Under the pieces are notes generated by a model. That model saw nothing but the letters and a program-made list of their open reading frames with translations. It was not told the DNA's origin and ran no database searches. Both the position numbers and the translations under genes were made by a program. Shown in pieces: positions 8,409-17,358 of a stretch of DNA of 64,000 nt (the stretch's first letter is position 1; each line of letters begins with the position of its first letter). The stretch lies in contig NZ_AP024469.1 of NCBI RefSeq assembly GCF_016865365.1, positions 4,370,501 to 4,434,500 of the forward strand, given 5' to 3'. Source of the DNA: Geobacter sp. SVR. GTDB lineage: Bacteria; Desulfobacterota; Desulfuromonadia; Geobacterales; Pseudopelobacteraceae.

Positions 8409-9735
8409 TTGGTGCTCCCCGCAGAATCAATTCAGCCAGTTTTGCCGAGGTAGCCACTTCAATATCCTCAGGAACGCGTTGTCCGGTGGTGAAGTATGCA
8501 ATTTGCAGATTATCCTTCATCAGCAGGTTGATCATATTTCCCAGGCTCTCGCTTTCATCGATTTTTGTGAAGACCACTTTGCTGATCTGGAAAATGCTGA
8601 ATCGGCTCAGAATTTCTTCCAGTTCCCGGTCTTTGGTAGTAGCTGACAGACAGAGATAGACCTCGATCGGTATCTTGTTGTCGAGGAAATTCTTCATTTC
8701 ATCCAGCTTTTCCTTATCCTTGTGGCTGCGGCCGGCGGTATCGACAAAAATCAGATCGCAGGCAGCATGCTTTTCAACCGCCTTTTCCAGTTCCTTGGGT
8801 GTGGAGGCAACTTCCAGAGGAATTCCCATGATGCGGGAGTACGTTTTGAGCTGTTCGACTGCACCCACGCGGAAGATATCCATGGTGATCAGTGCTACCT
8901 TGTTACCGCGGTTAAGGGCGTACATGGCAGCCAGTTTGGCGGTGGTGGTGGTCTTGCCGACGCCGGTCGGGCCGACCAATGCGATGATACGCGGCGAATT
9001 CTTGCGCAGCTTCAATGTCCCGGCAAACTTGATCAGGCGTCCGAAGGTTTCGCCCAGCCGGCTCCTGACCGTCTGGCTGCCCCCTTCTACCGGCAGCGTT
9101 GCAAGGGTATCGAGGATTTTTCTGATCAAGTCGGTGGAGATACCGTTTCTACTCAGTTCCTGGGCCAACGGCGAGTCTTCCGGAAGAATCTCCGCGCCGG
9201 TCTGCCCTTCGGCGGCAGACTGCTCGGCATTGGGCCACTGAATCGTCCTGGCGCCACCCCCCTCCTGGCTCTTGGCGAGGGTGTTGAGCAGCAACTTCTT
9301 TATTTCCTCCAGATCTCCGCGCGGAATATTGTTGAGGCTGATGCCGGCCTCCTGAGCAGCCGCCATCTGCGGTAATCCCGTCTCCGGCTCCTGCCTGGCG
9401 GGCTCCTCGCGGCGGGAAAGCGCCTCAACCCTTTCGCGCAGCTCCCTGAGTTCTCTGGCCAAAGGGGCCAGCATCGAGTTTTCCAGGTCCTCCTTGGCAG
9501 TTCTCTCACGCACCTGCTGCTCCCGATACGCGGGAGGGACAGGAGCGGAGGGCGCCGGTTTACGGACCGGGTCTATGGCCGCTGTCACGCGATAAACCTG
9601 TTTGCTGAAAAAACCGAAGAGGCCGCCGGTCTTTTCCTTTTTAGTCGACAGAATCATCGCATCTGGACCAAGCTCGGCCTTGACCATGCGCAGGGCCTCG
9701 GCCATGCTCGCGGCTTGAAAAGTCTTAACCAACAT
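8401..9735 (-). CDS. flhF: SRP-type GTPase FlhF, flagellar placement
   Basis: 444 residues. Residues 1-55 form the FlhF B-domain start (MLVKTFQAASMAEALRMVKA, and LGPDAMILST), followed by a long charged and proline-rich linker, then an NG GTPase domain with GPTGVGKTT at 255-263 and DTAGR at 332-336. FlhF recruits early basal-body parts to the cell pole together with FlhG, which fits polar flagellation. Overlaps: 11 bases with flhA and 8 bases with flhG. The linker is long enough to account for the extra length over minimal FlhF proteins. Confidence 0.96.
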   Translation of the reverse strand: MLVKTFQAASMAEALRMVKAELGPDAMILSTKKEKTGGLFGFFSKQVYRVTAAIDPVRKPAPSAPVPPAYREQQVRERTAKEDLENSMLAPLARELRELRERVEALSRREEPARQEPETGLPQMAAAQEAGISLNNIPRGDLEEIKKLLLNTLAKSQEGGGARTIQWPNAEQSAAEGQTGAEILPEDSPLAQELSRNGISTDLIRKILDTLATLPVEGGSQTVRSRLGETFGRLIKFAGTLKLRKNSPRIIALVGPTGVGKTTTTAKLAAMYALNRGNKVALITMDIFRVGAVEQLKTYSRIMGIPLEVASTPKELEKAVEKHAACDLIFVDTAGRSHKDKEKLDEMKNFLDNKIPIEVYLCLSATTKDRELEEILSRFSIFQISKVVFTKIDESESLGNMINLLMKDNLQIAYFTTGQRVPEDIEVATSAKLAELILRGAPNE

Positions 9736-11812
9736 TTACGCTCACCACTCCCAGTGATTGTATTTTGATGTTCTGCGGGATTTCATTGTGTGACAGTACC
9801 GCCATGTGCGGGACAAAGCGCTCAATCAGCTTTCTCACGTGCCGACGGATGGATGGAGATGCCAGCAAGACCGGCTGGGCACCGCTCATACCGAAACGCT
9901 CTGACATCGCACGGATGCCGGTGATGATCGCCTGGGCGGCATTCGGCTCAATGGCCAGGAAGCTGCCCTGATCGGAGGGCTGGATCGCTTCGGCAATGGT
10001 ATCCTCGATCTCACGGCTGAGGGTGACCAGGCAGAGGGTGTCATCCTCCAGCTTGTACTGATCGACGATAAAACGTCCCAAGCCTTGGCGGACGAACTCG
10101 GTCAGCACCTCGGGGTCCTTGGTGAGCGAGGCGTAATCGGCCAGCGTCTCCAAGATGGTGCGCAGATCGCGGATTGAGACGCCTTCCCTGAGCAGTCCCT
10201 TCACCACCCGCAATACGGTGCCAAGATTGAGCTGGTTGGGGATCAGCTCCTCCACTACCTTTGGAGCGGTAAGAGCCACATTGTCAAGCAGTTGCTGCAT
10301 TTCCTGGCGGCCGACCAGTTCATGGCTATGCCGTTTGATGATCTCGCTGATGTGGGTCGCCACTACGGTGGTGCTATCCACCACGGTATACCCCTTGATC
10401 TGGGCCTCATCACGTCCGTCAGAGTTGATCCAGAACGATGGCAGACCAAAAACCGGTTCTTTGGTGCCGACACCGTTCAAGCTACCGGTCACCGCGCCCG
10501 AATCCATGGCCAGGTACTGGCCGGTCAGTTCACTCCCCCCCACGCGGGCACCACGGATCAGCAGATTATACTCGTAAGGCTTGAGCTGCAGGTTGTCGTG
10601 AATATGAATGGGCGGCACGACAAAACCGAGCTTCTGGGCGTACTGGCGGCGGATCGAGCGGATCCGTTCGAGCAATTCGCCATCCTGTGAAGCATCGACC
10701 ATCGGCACGAGCCCATAGCCCACCTCCAGCTCCAGCACGTCCAGCGGGCGAATAGCCGCGGCCTGGTCCGCCGACTCGTCTCCGGCGCCGGCCTCCGGCA
10801 GAGCTGCCAGATCCTCGACAACCTGGGCCTTTTCCCGGGACATTTTGCCGAGCAGAAAGGTTACCCCGGAGAGCAGCAGAAAGGCGAAATGGGGCAGTCC
10901 GGGGATCAGCGCGAACAGGAACAAAACCCCGGAGGAGACGTAAAACGCCTTGGGGTAATTCATGAACTGGCCGGTGATCTCGCTGCCGAAATTGTCCTCA
11001 TCCGCCGAGCGGGTGACGATGATACCGGCGGCCGTGGAGATGATCAGTGCCGGGATCTGGGCTACCAGCCCCTCGCCGATCGTGAGCAGGGTATAGTTGG
11101 TCAGTGCCGCCGTGATGGGCATTCCCTGCTGAAAAACACCGACGATCAGCCCCCCGAAGATGTTGACCATCACGATCAGAATCCCGGCCACCGCGTCACC
11201 GCGGACGAACTTGCTGGCGCCGTCCATGGAGCCGTAGAAATCTGCTTCTCGTGCAATCTTCACCCGTCGGGCGCGGGCCTCTTTCTCCGTGATCATACCG
11301 GCCGAAAGGTCGGCATCGATGGCCATCTGCTTGCCGGGCATCGCATCCAGGGTAAAACGGGCTGTAACCTCGGCAACGCGGCCGGCACCCTTGGTAATGA
11401 CCACAAAGTTAATGATTACAAGAATCAGGAATATGACGGCGCCGACGACATAATTGCCGCCGACCACGAATTGCCCGAAGGCCTTGATGACGGCACCGGC
11501 GGCCTCAACCCCTTCGCTGCCATGCAGAAGAATCAGACGCGTTGAAGCGATGTTCAGCGCCAACCGAAAGAGCGTGGTAACCAGAAGGACGGAGGGAAAA
11601 ACAGAGAAATCCAAGGGGTGCTGAGTATAAAGACAAACCAGCAGAATGCAGAGCGCTATGGTGATGTTGGCCGCCAGAAAGAGGTCCAGCAACATCGACG
11701 GCAACGGGATGATCATCAGCGACAGGACCCCGATCAGGGCGACTGCCACATAAATATCGGAATTCTTGCGAAAGCCTTTTAACTCTATAGCCTGAACCGT
11801 ACCGTTTGCCAT
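9725..11812 (-). CDS. flhA: Flagellar export gate protein FlhA
   Basis: 695 residues from the ATG at 11812 (the frame stays open to 11857 but those residues do not look like FlhA). The N-terminal half carries about eight membrane segments and the conserved FHIPEP-type region: LILVIINFVVITKGAGRVAEVTARF, DAMPGKQMAIDADLSAG and ARREADF-like stretches are visible in part. The C-terminal ~340 residues form the cytoplasmic ring that docks chaperone-substrate complexes. It is the core of the export gate with FlhB and FliPQR. The upstream site (GGGA) is modest. A 229-base gap separates it from flhB. Confidence 0.96.
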   Translation of the reverse strand: MANGTVQAIELKGFRKNSDIYVAVALIGVLSLMIIPLPSMLLDLFLAANITIALCILLVCLYTQHPLDFSVFPSVLLVTTLFRLALNIASTRLILLHGSEGVEAAGAVIKAFGQFVVGGNYVVGAVIFLILVIINFVVITKGAGRVAEVTARFTLDAMPGKQMAIDADLSAGMITEKEARARRVKIAREADFYGSMDGASKFVRGDAVAGILIVMVNIFGGLIVGVFQQGMPITAALTNYTLLTIGEGLVAQIPALIISTAAGIIVTRSADEDNFGSEITGQFMNYPKAFYVSSGVLFLFALIPGLPHFAFLLLSGVTFLLGKMSREKAQVVEDLAALPEAGAGDESADQAAAIRPLDVLELEVGYGLVPMVDASQDGELLERIRSIRRQYAQKLGFVVPPIHIHDNLQLKPYEYNLLIRGARVGGSELTGQYLAMDSGAVTGSLNGVGTKEPVFGLPSFWINSDGRDEAQIKGYTVVDSTTVVATHISEIIKRHSHELVGRQEMQQLLDNVALTAPKVVEELIPNQLNLGTVLRVVKGLLREGVSIRDLRTILETLADYASLTKDPEVLTEFVRQGLGRFIVDQYKLEDDTLCLVTLSREIEDTIAEAIQPSDQGSFLAIEPNAAQAIITGIRAMSERFGMSGAQPVLLASPSIRRHVRKLIERFVPHMAVLSHNEIPQNIKIQSLGVVSVNVG

Positions 11813-12041
11813 TGTATTCCCAGTGTATTTTCTGCCCCAAAATGCCGCAAAAAGCACATTTGATTTGCATTTTTCATGCCGCTACCGGCTCTTCCGTTTT
11901 TGAACAGGCACGGCTAGTTTGTATCAAAAACAGATAGTTATCTTTCAACGCCCGTCCACTTCCGTGGAAGCACCACGTCAAAGTATTGAAAATGTCATAA
12001 AATTGACACCCGCTCACAACCGGCCCCCTACAAGCCGCACC

Positions 12042-13112
12042 TCATACCTTGCCTTTTATCCGGTAGACATAGGCCAGAATTTCGGCGACAGCGGCATACA
12101 GCGATTCCGGTATGGCCTCGTTCTCATCGACCTGATCATACAGTTCGCGGGCCAGGAACCTGTTTTCGACCAGGGTGATCTTGTGCTCCTGAGCGATTTT
12201 CTTGATGGCCTGGGCCATTACGTCGACCCCTTTGGCGATCACCACCGGCGCTATCATTCGTGCACGATCGTATTTGAGCGCAATTGCATAATGCGTCGGG
12301 TTGGTAATGACCACATCGGCGGTCGGTATGATCTTGGTCATGCGGCGATGCGCCATCTGGAACTGCATCTTCTTGATGCGTCCCTTGATCTCCGGGTTTT
12401 CATAGTCCTTCTGCTCATCCTTGACCTCCTGCTTGGTCATCTTGAGCTTCTGGATATAATCCCACTTGACATACATCAGATCCAGGACCGCGATGATCAA
12501 CATGATGCCGCAGGTGTGGATGACGATCTTGAAAGCGACATGCCCCATGTAATCCGCGATTGAGGCAATATCGGCCTCAGCCATGAAGGTGATGTTCTGC
12601 ACCTCGTCGCGCAGCACCCGGTAAGCAATGAATCCGATCACGGCCAGTTTCAGGAATGACTTGACCACCTCCAGCAGGGCATTCTTATTGAAAAGGCGGC
12701 CGAATCCGGTAAGCGGATTGAGCTTGTCGATCTTGAACCCAACCCGCGTCCACCTGACTTCCAATCTGCCGCCGTCCTGGACCGCATGAGAGGTGATCGA
12801 GGTGAGCAGAATCGTGACTATGAGCGGAGCCAGCACCATCACGATCAGCAGAAACAGCCTGAGAACAAGATTGTACAGATTCTGTTCGGTCATCTGGAAA
12901 CTGCTGATCGAACTGAGGATTTCCACGCTCTTTTCCGAGATGCTCGCAAACATGAAATTGCCGAACAGATACAGGCAGATCATCCCGGTCAGCAGCGTGA
13001 AGGTGGAAGTCATCAGGATGCTGGTGGGAGGCGTCCCTTCTTCCCGAGCCTTTTCCAGCCGCTTTGAAGTCGGTTGTTCGGTCTTGGAATGCTTGTCTAC
13101 ATCATCGGCCAA
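12042..13112 (-). CDS. flhB: Flagellar export switch protein FlhB
   Basis: 356 residues with four membrane segments in the first ~215 residues and a cytoplasmic C-terminal domain. The self-cleavage motif NPTH is at residues 271-274, and the N-terminal KTEQPTSKRLEKAREEG block is typical. FlhB switches the export machine from rod/hook to filament substrates once FliK has measured the hook. It lies 3 bases after fliR. A separate short gene at 34243-34515 encodes only the part of FlhB that follows the cleavage site, so this genome has a full copy and a detached tail. Confidence 0.97.
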   Translation of the reverse strand: MADDVDKHSKTEQPTSKRLEKAREEGTPPTSILMTSTFTLLTGMICLYLFGNFMFASISEKSVEILSSISSFQMTEQNLYNLVLRLFLLIVMVLAPLIVTILLTSITSHAVQDGGRLEVRWTRVGFKIDKLNPLTGFGRLFNKNALLEVVKSFLKLAVIGFIAYRVLRDEVQNITFMAEADIASIADYMGHVAFKIVIHTCGIMLIIAVLDLMYVKWDYIQKLKMTKQEVKDEQKDYENPEIKGRIKKMQFQMAHRRMTKIIPTADVVITNPTHYAIALKYDRARMIAPVVIAKGVDVMAQAIKKIAQEHKITLVENRFLARELYDQVDENEAIPESLYAAVAEILAYVYRIKGKV

Positions 13113-13115
13113 AAA

Positions 13116-13910
13116 TCATCCCCCCTTTGCCATCAGCCTGAAGAGGGTCGTAATCTGCTGGTTGACAGTTGCGAAGGAAACTTCGAGCACATGGAAGAAG
13201 ATCGTGAGCGTCAGACCGAGAACTATCAGGCCTATGCCGATATTCATTGGCATGCTGACCATGAAAATGTTCATCTGGGGGAAGGCGCGGGCCATTATGC
13301 CCAGCGTTACGCTGGTAAGCAGCAGGGCTACCATTACCGGGGCTGCCAGTCTGATTCCGAGCACCAGGATTTCGGAGGTGCTCCGGATCAGAAAGGCGAT
13401 GATCTCGCCGTTCAAATGCCAGCCACCGAGGGGCACGATGCGGAAGCTGTCCACAATGGTACGGATGAACAGGTGGTGGATGTTTGTAGCCAGGAACATC
13501 AGTGTGGCAAGCAGGGTCTGCATGACTGACATGATCTGCGTCTGATGACCCTGAGAAGGATCGATTACCGAAGACATGGTAAAGCCCATCTGCAGGCCGA
13601 TAATCTGTCCGCTGAACTCCACAGCGGAAAAGATCACCTTGGTTATGAAGGACATGGTTACGCCGATCATGATCTCCCGTCCTACCAGGAGGGCCAGGGT
13701 GAATGCGTCAGATGGCATCTCGGGAGCGGTCGGGCTCAAGGGGGGAAAACAGACCAGGGTGATCATGACCACAATGATGACCTTGATGCGCATGGGCACC
13801 GCCTGCCCTCCGAACACCGGCAATGCGGCGAAGATGCCGGCTACGCGGCTCAACACCAGGCCAAACAGGATCACCTCCCGCGGAGTTGGGAAGGGGAGCA
13901 GGGGAAACAT
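13116..13910 (-). CDS. fliR: Flagellar export gate protein FliR
   Basis: 264 residues, strongly hydrophobic with about six membrane segments; the motif FALVLARVAGIFAALPVFGG-like start (LVLSRVAGIFAALPVFG) and the internal GFTMSSVIDPSQGHQTQI block are typical of FliR. It assembles with FliP and FliQ into the helical export pore. Gene order fliP-fliQ-fliR-flhB is the standard one, with 3 bases between fliQ and fliR and 3 between fliR and flhB. Confidence 0.96.
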   Translation of the reverse strand: MFPLLPFPTPREVILFGLVLSRVAGIFAALPVFGGQAVPMRIKVIIVVMITLVCFPPLSPTAPEMPSDAFTLALLVGREIMIGVTMSFITKVIFSAVEFSGQIIGLQMGFTMSSVIDPSQGHQTQIMSVMQTLLATLMFLATNIHHLFIRTIVDSFRIVPLGGWHLNGEIIAFLIRSTSEILVLGIRLAAPVMVALLLTSVTLGIMARAFPQMNIFMVSMPMNIGIGLIVLGLTLTIFFHVLEVSFATVNQQITTLFRLMAKGG

Positions 13911-13913
13911 CGG

Positions 13914-14183
13914 TCAGCGCCTCATGGTGGCGATAAGGGAATAGATCTCCCTGGTGAAGTCCCCCATGTAGGTCATCATCCAGGGGAAAAAGATGATCAT
14001 GGCAATCATCACGGCGACAATCTTTGGGGCGAACGCCAAGGTCGCCTCGTTGATCGAGGTTACAGCCTGGAAGATACTGATAAGCAGCCCCACCACAAGG
14101 CTGAACAGCAGCAAGGGGGCCGACAGCATCAGGGCGGCCTCGAAGCTGCGTCGTGCAAGTTGGACAACCAGTTCAGGCGTCAT
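13914..14183 (-). CDS. fliQ: Flagellar export gate protein FliQ
   Basis: 89 residues with two membrane hairpins, the invariable size of FliQ. The segment LLISIFQAVTSINEATLAFA and the end PWMMTYMGDFTREIYSLI fit the family well. FliQ lines the outside of the FliP/FliR pore in the inner membrane. It starts 21 bases after the fliP stop. Confidence 0.96.
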   Translation of the reverse strand: MTPELVVQLARRSFEAALMLSAPLLLFSLVVGLLISIFQAVTSINEATLAFAPKIVAVMIAMIIFFPWMMTYMGDFTREIYSLIATMRR

Positions 14184-14204
14184 AGCAAGTCCTCTTCGGA
14201 TACA

Positions 14205-14972
14205 TCAACTGAAACTCTTCACCAGTGAACCGATCACCAGCCCCCAGCCATCCACCAAGACAAAAAGCAGGATCTTGAACGGAAGCGAGATCATCACCGG
14301 GGGCAGCATCATCATGCCCATCGACATCAGCACCGACGCCACCACCATGTCGACAACAATGAAAGGGATATAGATCAGAAAGCCGATCTGGAAGGCGGTT
14401 CGCAATTCCGAGATCATAAAGGCGGGGATAATGGTCAGCGTTGGTATCTCGTCTGCGTTTTTGGGCCTCGGCAACTTTGAGAGACTGACAAACAGGGCCA
14501 GATCTTTCTCTCTGGTCTGGGACAGCATGAATTTTCGGACCGGCTGGACGGCGCGGTCTATGGCCAGATCCTGGGAGATCTGCTGGGCCTTCCAGGGCTG
14601 ATATGCCTCACGGTTGATCTGTTGCCAGACCGGATTCATCACGAAAAAAGTCAGAAACATGGCCAAAGCCAGGATGACCTGATTGGAGGGAGCCTGCTGC
14701 GTCCCCATGGCTGTGCGCAAAAAGGAAAGCACCACCACGATGCGGGTGAAGGAGGTGGTCATGATCAGCAGACCCGGCGCAAGAGTCAGAATGGTCAGCA
14801 GAAAGAAGATCTGAATAGTCGTGGCAACTTCGCCCGGTTTGGTTGCCGTACCCACGCCGATATTCAGGGACGGCAGGGGCAGCGATTCCGCCAGGACTGC
14901 ACCTGCGGAAAGAGTGATCAACAGGGCCACAACCCCGGCTATCGGCCATCTGAAACGTGTTTCGGCAATCAT
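14205..14972 (-). CDS. fliP: Flagellar export gate protein FliP
   Basis: 255 residues. An N-terminal cleavable signal of about 28 residues (ending AVLA) is followed by the FliP block [20 protein letters not shown], the conserved [20 protein letters not shown], and the C-terminal [19 protein letters not shown]-like end. FliP forms the export pore with FliQ and FliR. Its start follows the fliO stop by 3 bases. Confidence 0.97.
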   Translation of the reverse strand: MIAETRFRWPIAGVVALLITLSAGAVLAESLPLPSLNIGVGTATKPGEVATTIQIFFLLTILTLAPGLLIMTTSFTRIVVVLSFLRTAMGTQQAPSNQVILALAMFLTFFVMNPVWQQINREAYQPWKAQQISQDLAIDRAVQPVRKFMLSQTREKDLALFVSLSKLPRPKNADEIPTLTIIPAFMISELRTAFQIGFLIYIPFIVVDMVVASVLMSMGMMMLPPVMISLPFKILLFVLVDGWGLVIGSLVKSFS

Positions 14973-14975
14973 GCT

Positions 14976-15395
14976 TTACCCTTTTCGCCTGGTTGCGGCC
15001 TTGCGGAACAAACTGAGCATATCGGACCTGACATTGTGGGCCTCTTCGAGTACCTCGATCTCTTCGATCAGATTCACCTGCTTGATCAAGGAGAGCCCAT
15101 CCTCCGTACTGGACAGCAGCAGATACTCTCCACCGACCTCTATCAGCAGCAGGGCCTTTTTGGGTGAAATGTACCGCGTTTCCAGTACCCGGATATGTTT
15201 TGAAGTGAACTGGGCCGCTCCACCGCCGAGTTTTGCGGTAAAGTGCCTCGTCAGCAGAATGAGTCCGACTACAATGGAAAGTGCGGCGACCATCTGGATC
15301 AAACTGGAAAAAAAACTGAACCCCTGGCTGGCAGGACTTTCGGCGCGGGCTAATGTTGGCAGGATGAGGAGCAGTGCGGTGACCGCTCCCTTCAC
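14976..15395 (-). CDS. fliO: Flagellar biosynthesis protein FliO
   Basis: 139 residues with an N-terminal signal-like segment, one further membrane helix around residues 30-48 (QMVAALSIVVGLILLTRHF) and a C-terminal cytoplasmic domain containing IRVLETRYISPKKALLLIEV, typical of FliO/FliZ. It helps FliP fold and assemble. The start overlaps the fliN stop by 4 bases. FliO is weakly conserved, so the gene order contributes to the assignment. Confidence 0.92.
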   Translation of the reverse strand: MKGAVTALLLILPTLARAESPASQGFSFFSSLIQMVAALSIVVGLILLTRHFTAKLGGGAAQFTSKHIRVLETRYISPKKALLLIEVGGEYLLLSSTEDGLSLIKQVNLIEEIEVLEEAHNVRSDMLSLFRKAATRRKG

Positions 15396-15691
15396 AGGAT
15401 TTTCTCCACCCGTTCATTCGGACTGACGATGTCGACCAGGCGCACACCGAATTTTTCGTTTACCACGACAGCCTCACCACGGGCGACCAGCTTCGAGTTC
15501 ACGAAGATGTCGAGTGGTTCGCCAGCCAATTTGGTGAGTTCTACGACAGCCCCCTGATTCAGCTGGAGAACGTCCTTGACCAGCAGTTTTGTCCTGCCAA
15601 GTTCTACAGTTACCTGCAACGGTATGTCCAGGATGAAGTCCAGATTCTTCCTGTCCTGCTCGGCATCCTTCACTTCGGTTTTTTCACTCAC
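15392..15691 (-). CDS. fliN: Flagellar motor switch protein FliN
   Basis: 99 residues if translation begins at the GTG at 15691, which is preceded by GGGGGATAGAC and follows the fliM stop by 2 bases; the frame is open further upstream inside fliM, but that part has no FliN likeness. The SpoA domain is complete: LDIPLQVTVELGRTKLLVKD, LNQGAVVELTKLAGEPLDIF, and VARGEAVVVNEKFGVRLVDI. FliN forms the bottom ring of the C-ring with FliM and binds the export ATPase complex through FliH. There is no CheC-like phosphatase extension of the FliY type. Confidence 0.95.
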   Translation of the reverse strand: MSEKTEVKDAEQDRKNLDFILDIPLQVTVELGRTKLLVKDVLQLNQGAVVELTKLAGEPLDIFVNSKLVARGEAVVVNEKFGVRLVDIVSPNERVEKIL

Positions 15692-15693
15692 GT

Positions 15694-16674
15694 CTATCCC
15701 CCGTTGACGATATCTATCGCGCTGATCTGTACTGCCTTGTTTCCGTGCCGAATTCCGGGAATGCCGAGATATTTGGGCACACCTTCGACCTTGATCTGCA
15801 ACTCGCTGGAGCATGGCTTGTCCAGCATGATCGTATCTCCCGGCGCCAGCTCCAGCAGCTCCCGCAGGGTAATGCCGGCGTTGCCCATTTCAACGGAAAG
15901 CTCGAGCGGCGCCTCGAGAAGACCGGATGACAACCGGAACGACCATTGAGGATCGATGGCCATCAGGTCGAATTGCATGCCGGCCTTCAGTTTGTCCCGG
16001 ATCGGATCGATCGTCATGTAAGGAACGGCAAAGACCATATTGCCGGAGATGTCCTCAATCTGAATCTTAAGCGACATGGTAACGATCTGGTACTCAGGCG
16101 GAACGATGTTTACCAGTCGAGGGTTCATTTCCATGCGTAACAGATTCATGTGCGTACTGTAAAGCGGAGCCCAGGCCTTCTCGAGATCGAGCAGAATATC
16201 TCTGGCGATTTTCTCCATCAAACGCAATTCAATCGAGGTAAACAGGCGATTCTGAGTGGAGACTTTCGTGGTGCCGGTGCCTCCCAGCAAGCTGTCCACC
16301 AGTGACAGGACCAGGGTGCTGTCCAACGACAAAAGGGCAGCGCCTTTAAGGGGCTCAATCTTGAAAATTGCCATACAGACCGGCGATGGCAGTGTCTGCA
16401 GAAAATCGTCGAATTTATACGAGCGTGCCCCCACCTTCTTTATCTCGACCACTTTGCGAAGCCGATTCGAAAGATTGACGCGGTTATACCGTATGAAGCT
16501 GTCGTAGATGATGTCCAGGTTGGGGACAAAACCTTTGTGAGCCTCGGTATTGAAGAGATCGTAAGTGACGGCGCTCCCTTCAGACTTTGCCAGTTCTCGC
16601 TCGGGCTCTATCCGGCCATCGAAAACGGCGTTGAGGAGTGCCTCAATCTCAGCTTTGGTAAGAATTTTTTCCAT
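15694..16674 (-). CDS. fliM: Flagellar motor switch protein FliM
   Basis: 326 residues. The N-terminus MEKILTKAEIEALLNAVFDG contains the short helix that binds phosphorylated CheY; the CheC-like middle domain (with LSLVDSLLGGTG near residue 130) and the C-terminal SpoA domain (LELAPGDTIMLDKP) follow. FliM is the CheY-P receiver of the C-ring. The candidate CheY partner is encoded at 32275-32640. It starts 14 bases after fliL ends. Confidence 0.97.
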   Translation of the reverse strand: MEKILTKAEIEALLNAVFDGRIEPERELAKSEGSAVTYDLFNTEAHKGFVPNLDIIYDSFIRYNRVNLSNRLRKVVEIKKVGARSYKFDDFLQTLPSPVCMAIFKIEPLKGAALLSLDSTLVLSLVDSLLGGTGTTKVSTQNRLFTSIELRLMEKIARDILLDLEKAWAPLYSTHMNLLRMEMNPRLVNIVPPEYQIVTMSLKIQIEDISGNMVFAVPYMTIDPIRDKLKAGMQFDLMAIDPQWSFRLSSGLLEAPLELSVEMGNAGITLRELLELAPGDTIMLDKPCSSELQIKVEGVPKYLGIPGIRHGNKAVQISAIDIVNGG

Positions 16675-16688
16675 AACAGCCAGGGGCC

Positions 16689-17210
16689 CTACTGGACAAC
16701 GAAATCGGTAAAGTACACTTTGGCGACTTTGCCGGGCGGTATCAGTTTATTGACGGTAAGCAGAATTTCTTCCTTGAGCTGGTTCTTGCCTTGAGCATCC
16801 TGTATATCATGCAATGTCTTGGCACTCAGCAGAACAAGAATGCCATCCCTGATGGGGGCCAGGCGCTCGTCTATTTCGGTCTTGGCCATAGGAGCCGCCA
16901 TCTCCATCTCTACCTTGACTTTCAGGTAGCGCAGCTCCTGTCCATCGTAAATGTTGACAATGAAAGGCTCAAGAGCAAGCATCCGGGATGCGCCTCCACC
17001 CTCACCGGCACTAGCGGTGCCATGTCCCCCTTCAGCTTTCGCCTCGGTTTTGGCCCCTTCCTTGCCAGCCTCCTTCTTGTCGCCCTTACCCATTACCATG
17101 AAGGCCACGATACCGAGAATGACGACTGCAGCCACGGCAGCGCCGATAATGATGAACGTTTTCTTCTTGCCGCCACCTTCCGTTTCGGCGACCTGCTCGT
17201 CTCTGGCCAT
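16689..17210 (-). CDS. fliL: Flagellar basal-body-associated protein FliL
   Basis: 173 residues from the ATG at 17210, which has a perfect AGGAGG site; the frame is open to 17291 without support. One membrane helix (FIIIGAAVAAVVILGIVAFM, about residues 18-37) is followed by a Gly/Lys/Glu-rich linker and a periplasmic domain with LEPFIVNIYDGQELRYLKV and ILLTVNKLIPPGKVAKVYFT. FliL surrounds and supports the stator units. It is separated from flgE by 148 bases that hold a strong stem-loop. Confidence 0.93.
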   Translation of the reverse strand: MARDEQVAETEGGGKKKTFIIIGAAVAAVVILGIVAFMVMGKGDKKEAGKEGAKTEAKAEGGHGTASAGEGGGASRMLALEPFIVNIYDGQELRYLKVKVEMEMAAPMAKTEIDERLAPIRDGILVLLSAKTLHDIQDAQGKNQLKEEILLTVNKLIPPGKVAKVYFTDFVVQ

Positions 17211-17301
17211 TTCACTCCTCCTGCAAAAAATGCGACGTATGTGAATCTTAAGGTATCTTGGAAATTTAAAACGAACGAGATGTTTTTGCAATACTTACGG
17301 C

Positions 17302-17343
17302 GACGGAAGCGCGCACGGCTTTTATGCAGCGCGCGCTTCCGTC
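17302..17343 (-). repeat. Stem-loop between flgE and fliL
   Basis: GACGGAAGCGCGC (17302-17314) is the exact reverse complement of GCGCGCTTCCGTC (17331-17343), giving a 13-base-pair stem with a 16-base loop. A second inverted repeat, TTTGAAA-C-TTTCAAA (17344-17358), lies between it and the flgE stop codon. Read from the minus strand there is no U-run after the stem, so a classical terminator is unlikely. A transcript 3'-end stabiliser or a processing site within the flagellar message is the more likely role. Confidence 0.6.
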
Positions 17344-17358
17344 TTTGAAACTTTCAAA

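Noticed and set aside
11813-12041. Promoter or hidden gene in the 229-base flhB-flhA gap
   Set aside because: Only weak -35/-10 matches and a short CTTCC/GGAAG palindrome were seen; no reading frame with a ribosome site.
17262-17300. Second sigma-54 promoter upstream of fliL (TTGCA present on the minus strand)
   Set aside because: The -24 element reads CGC instead of TGG, so the essential GG is missing.
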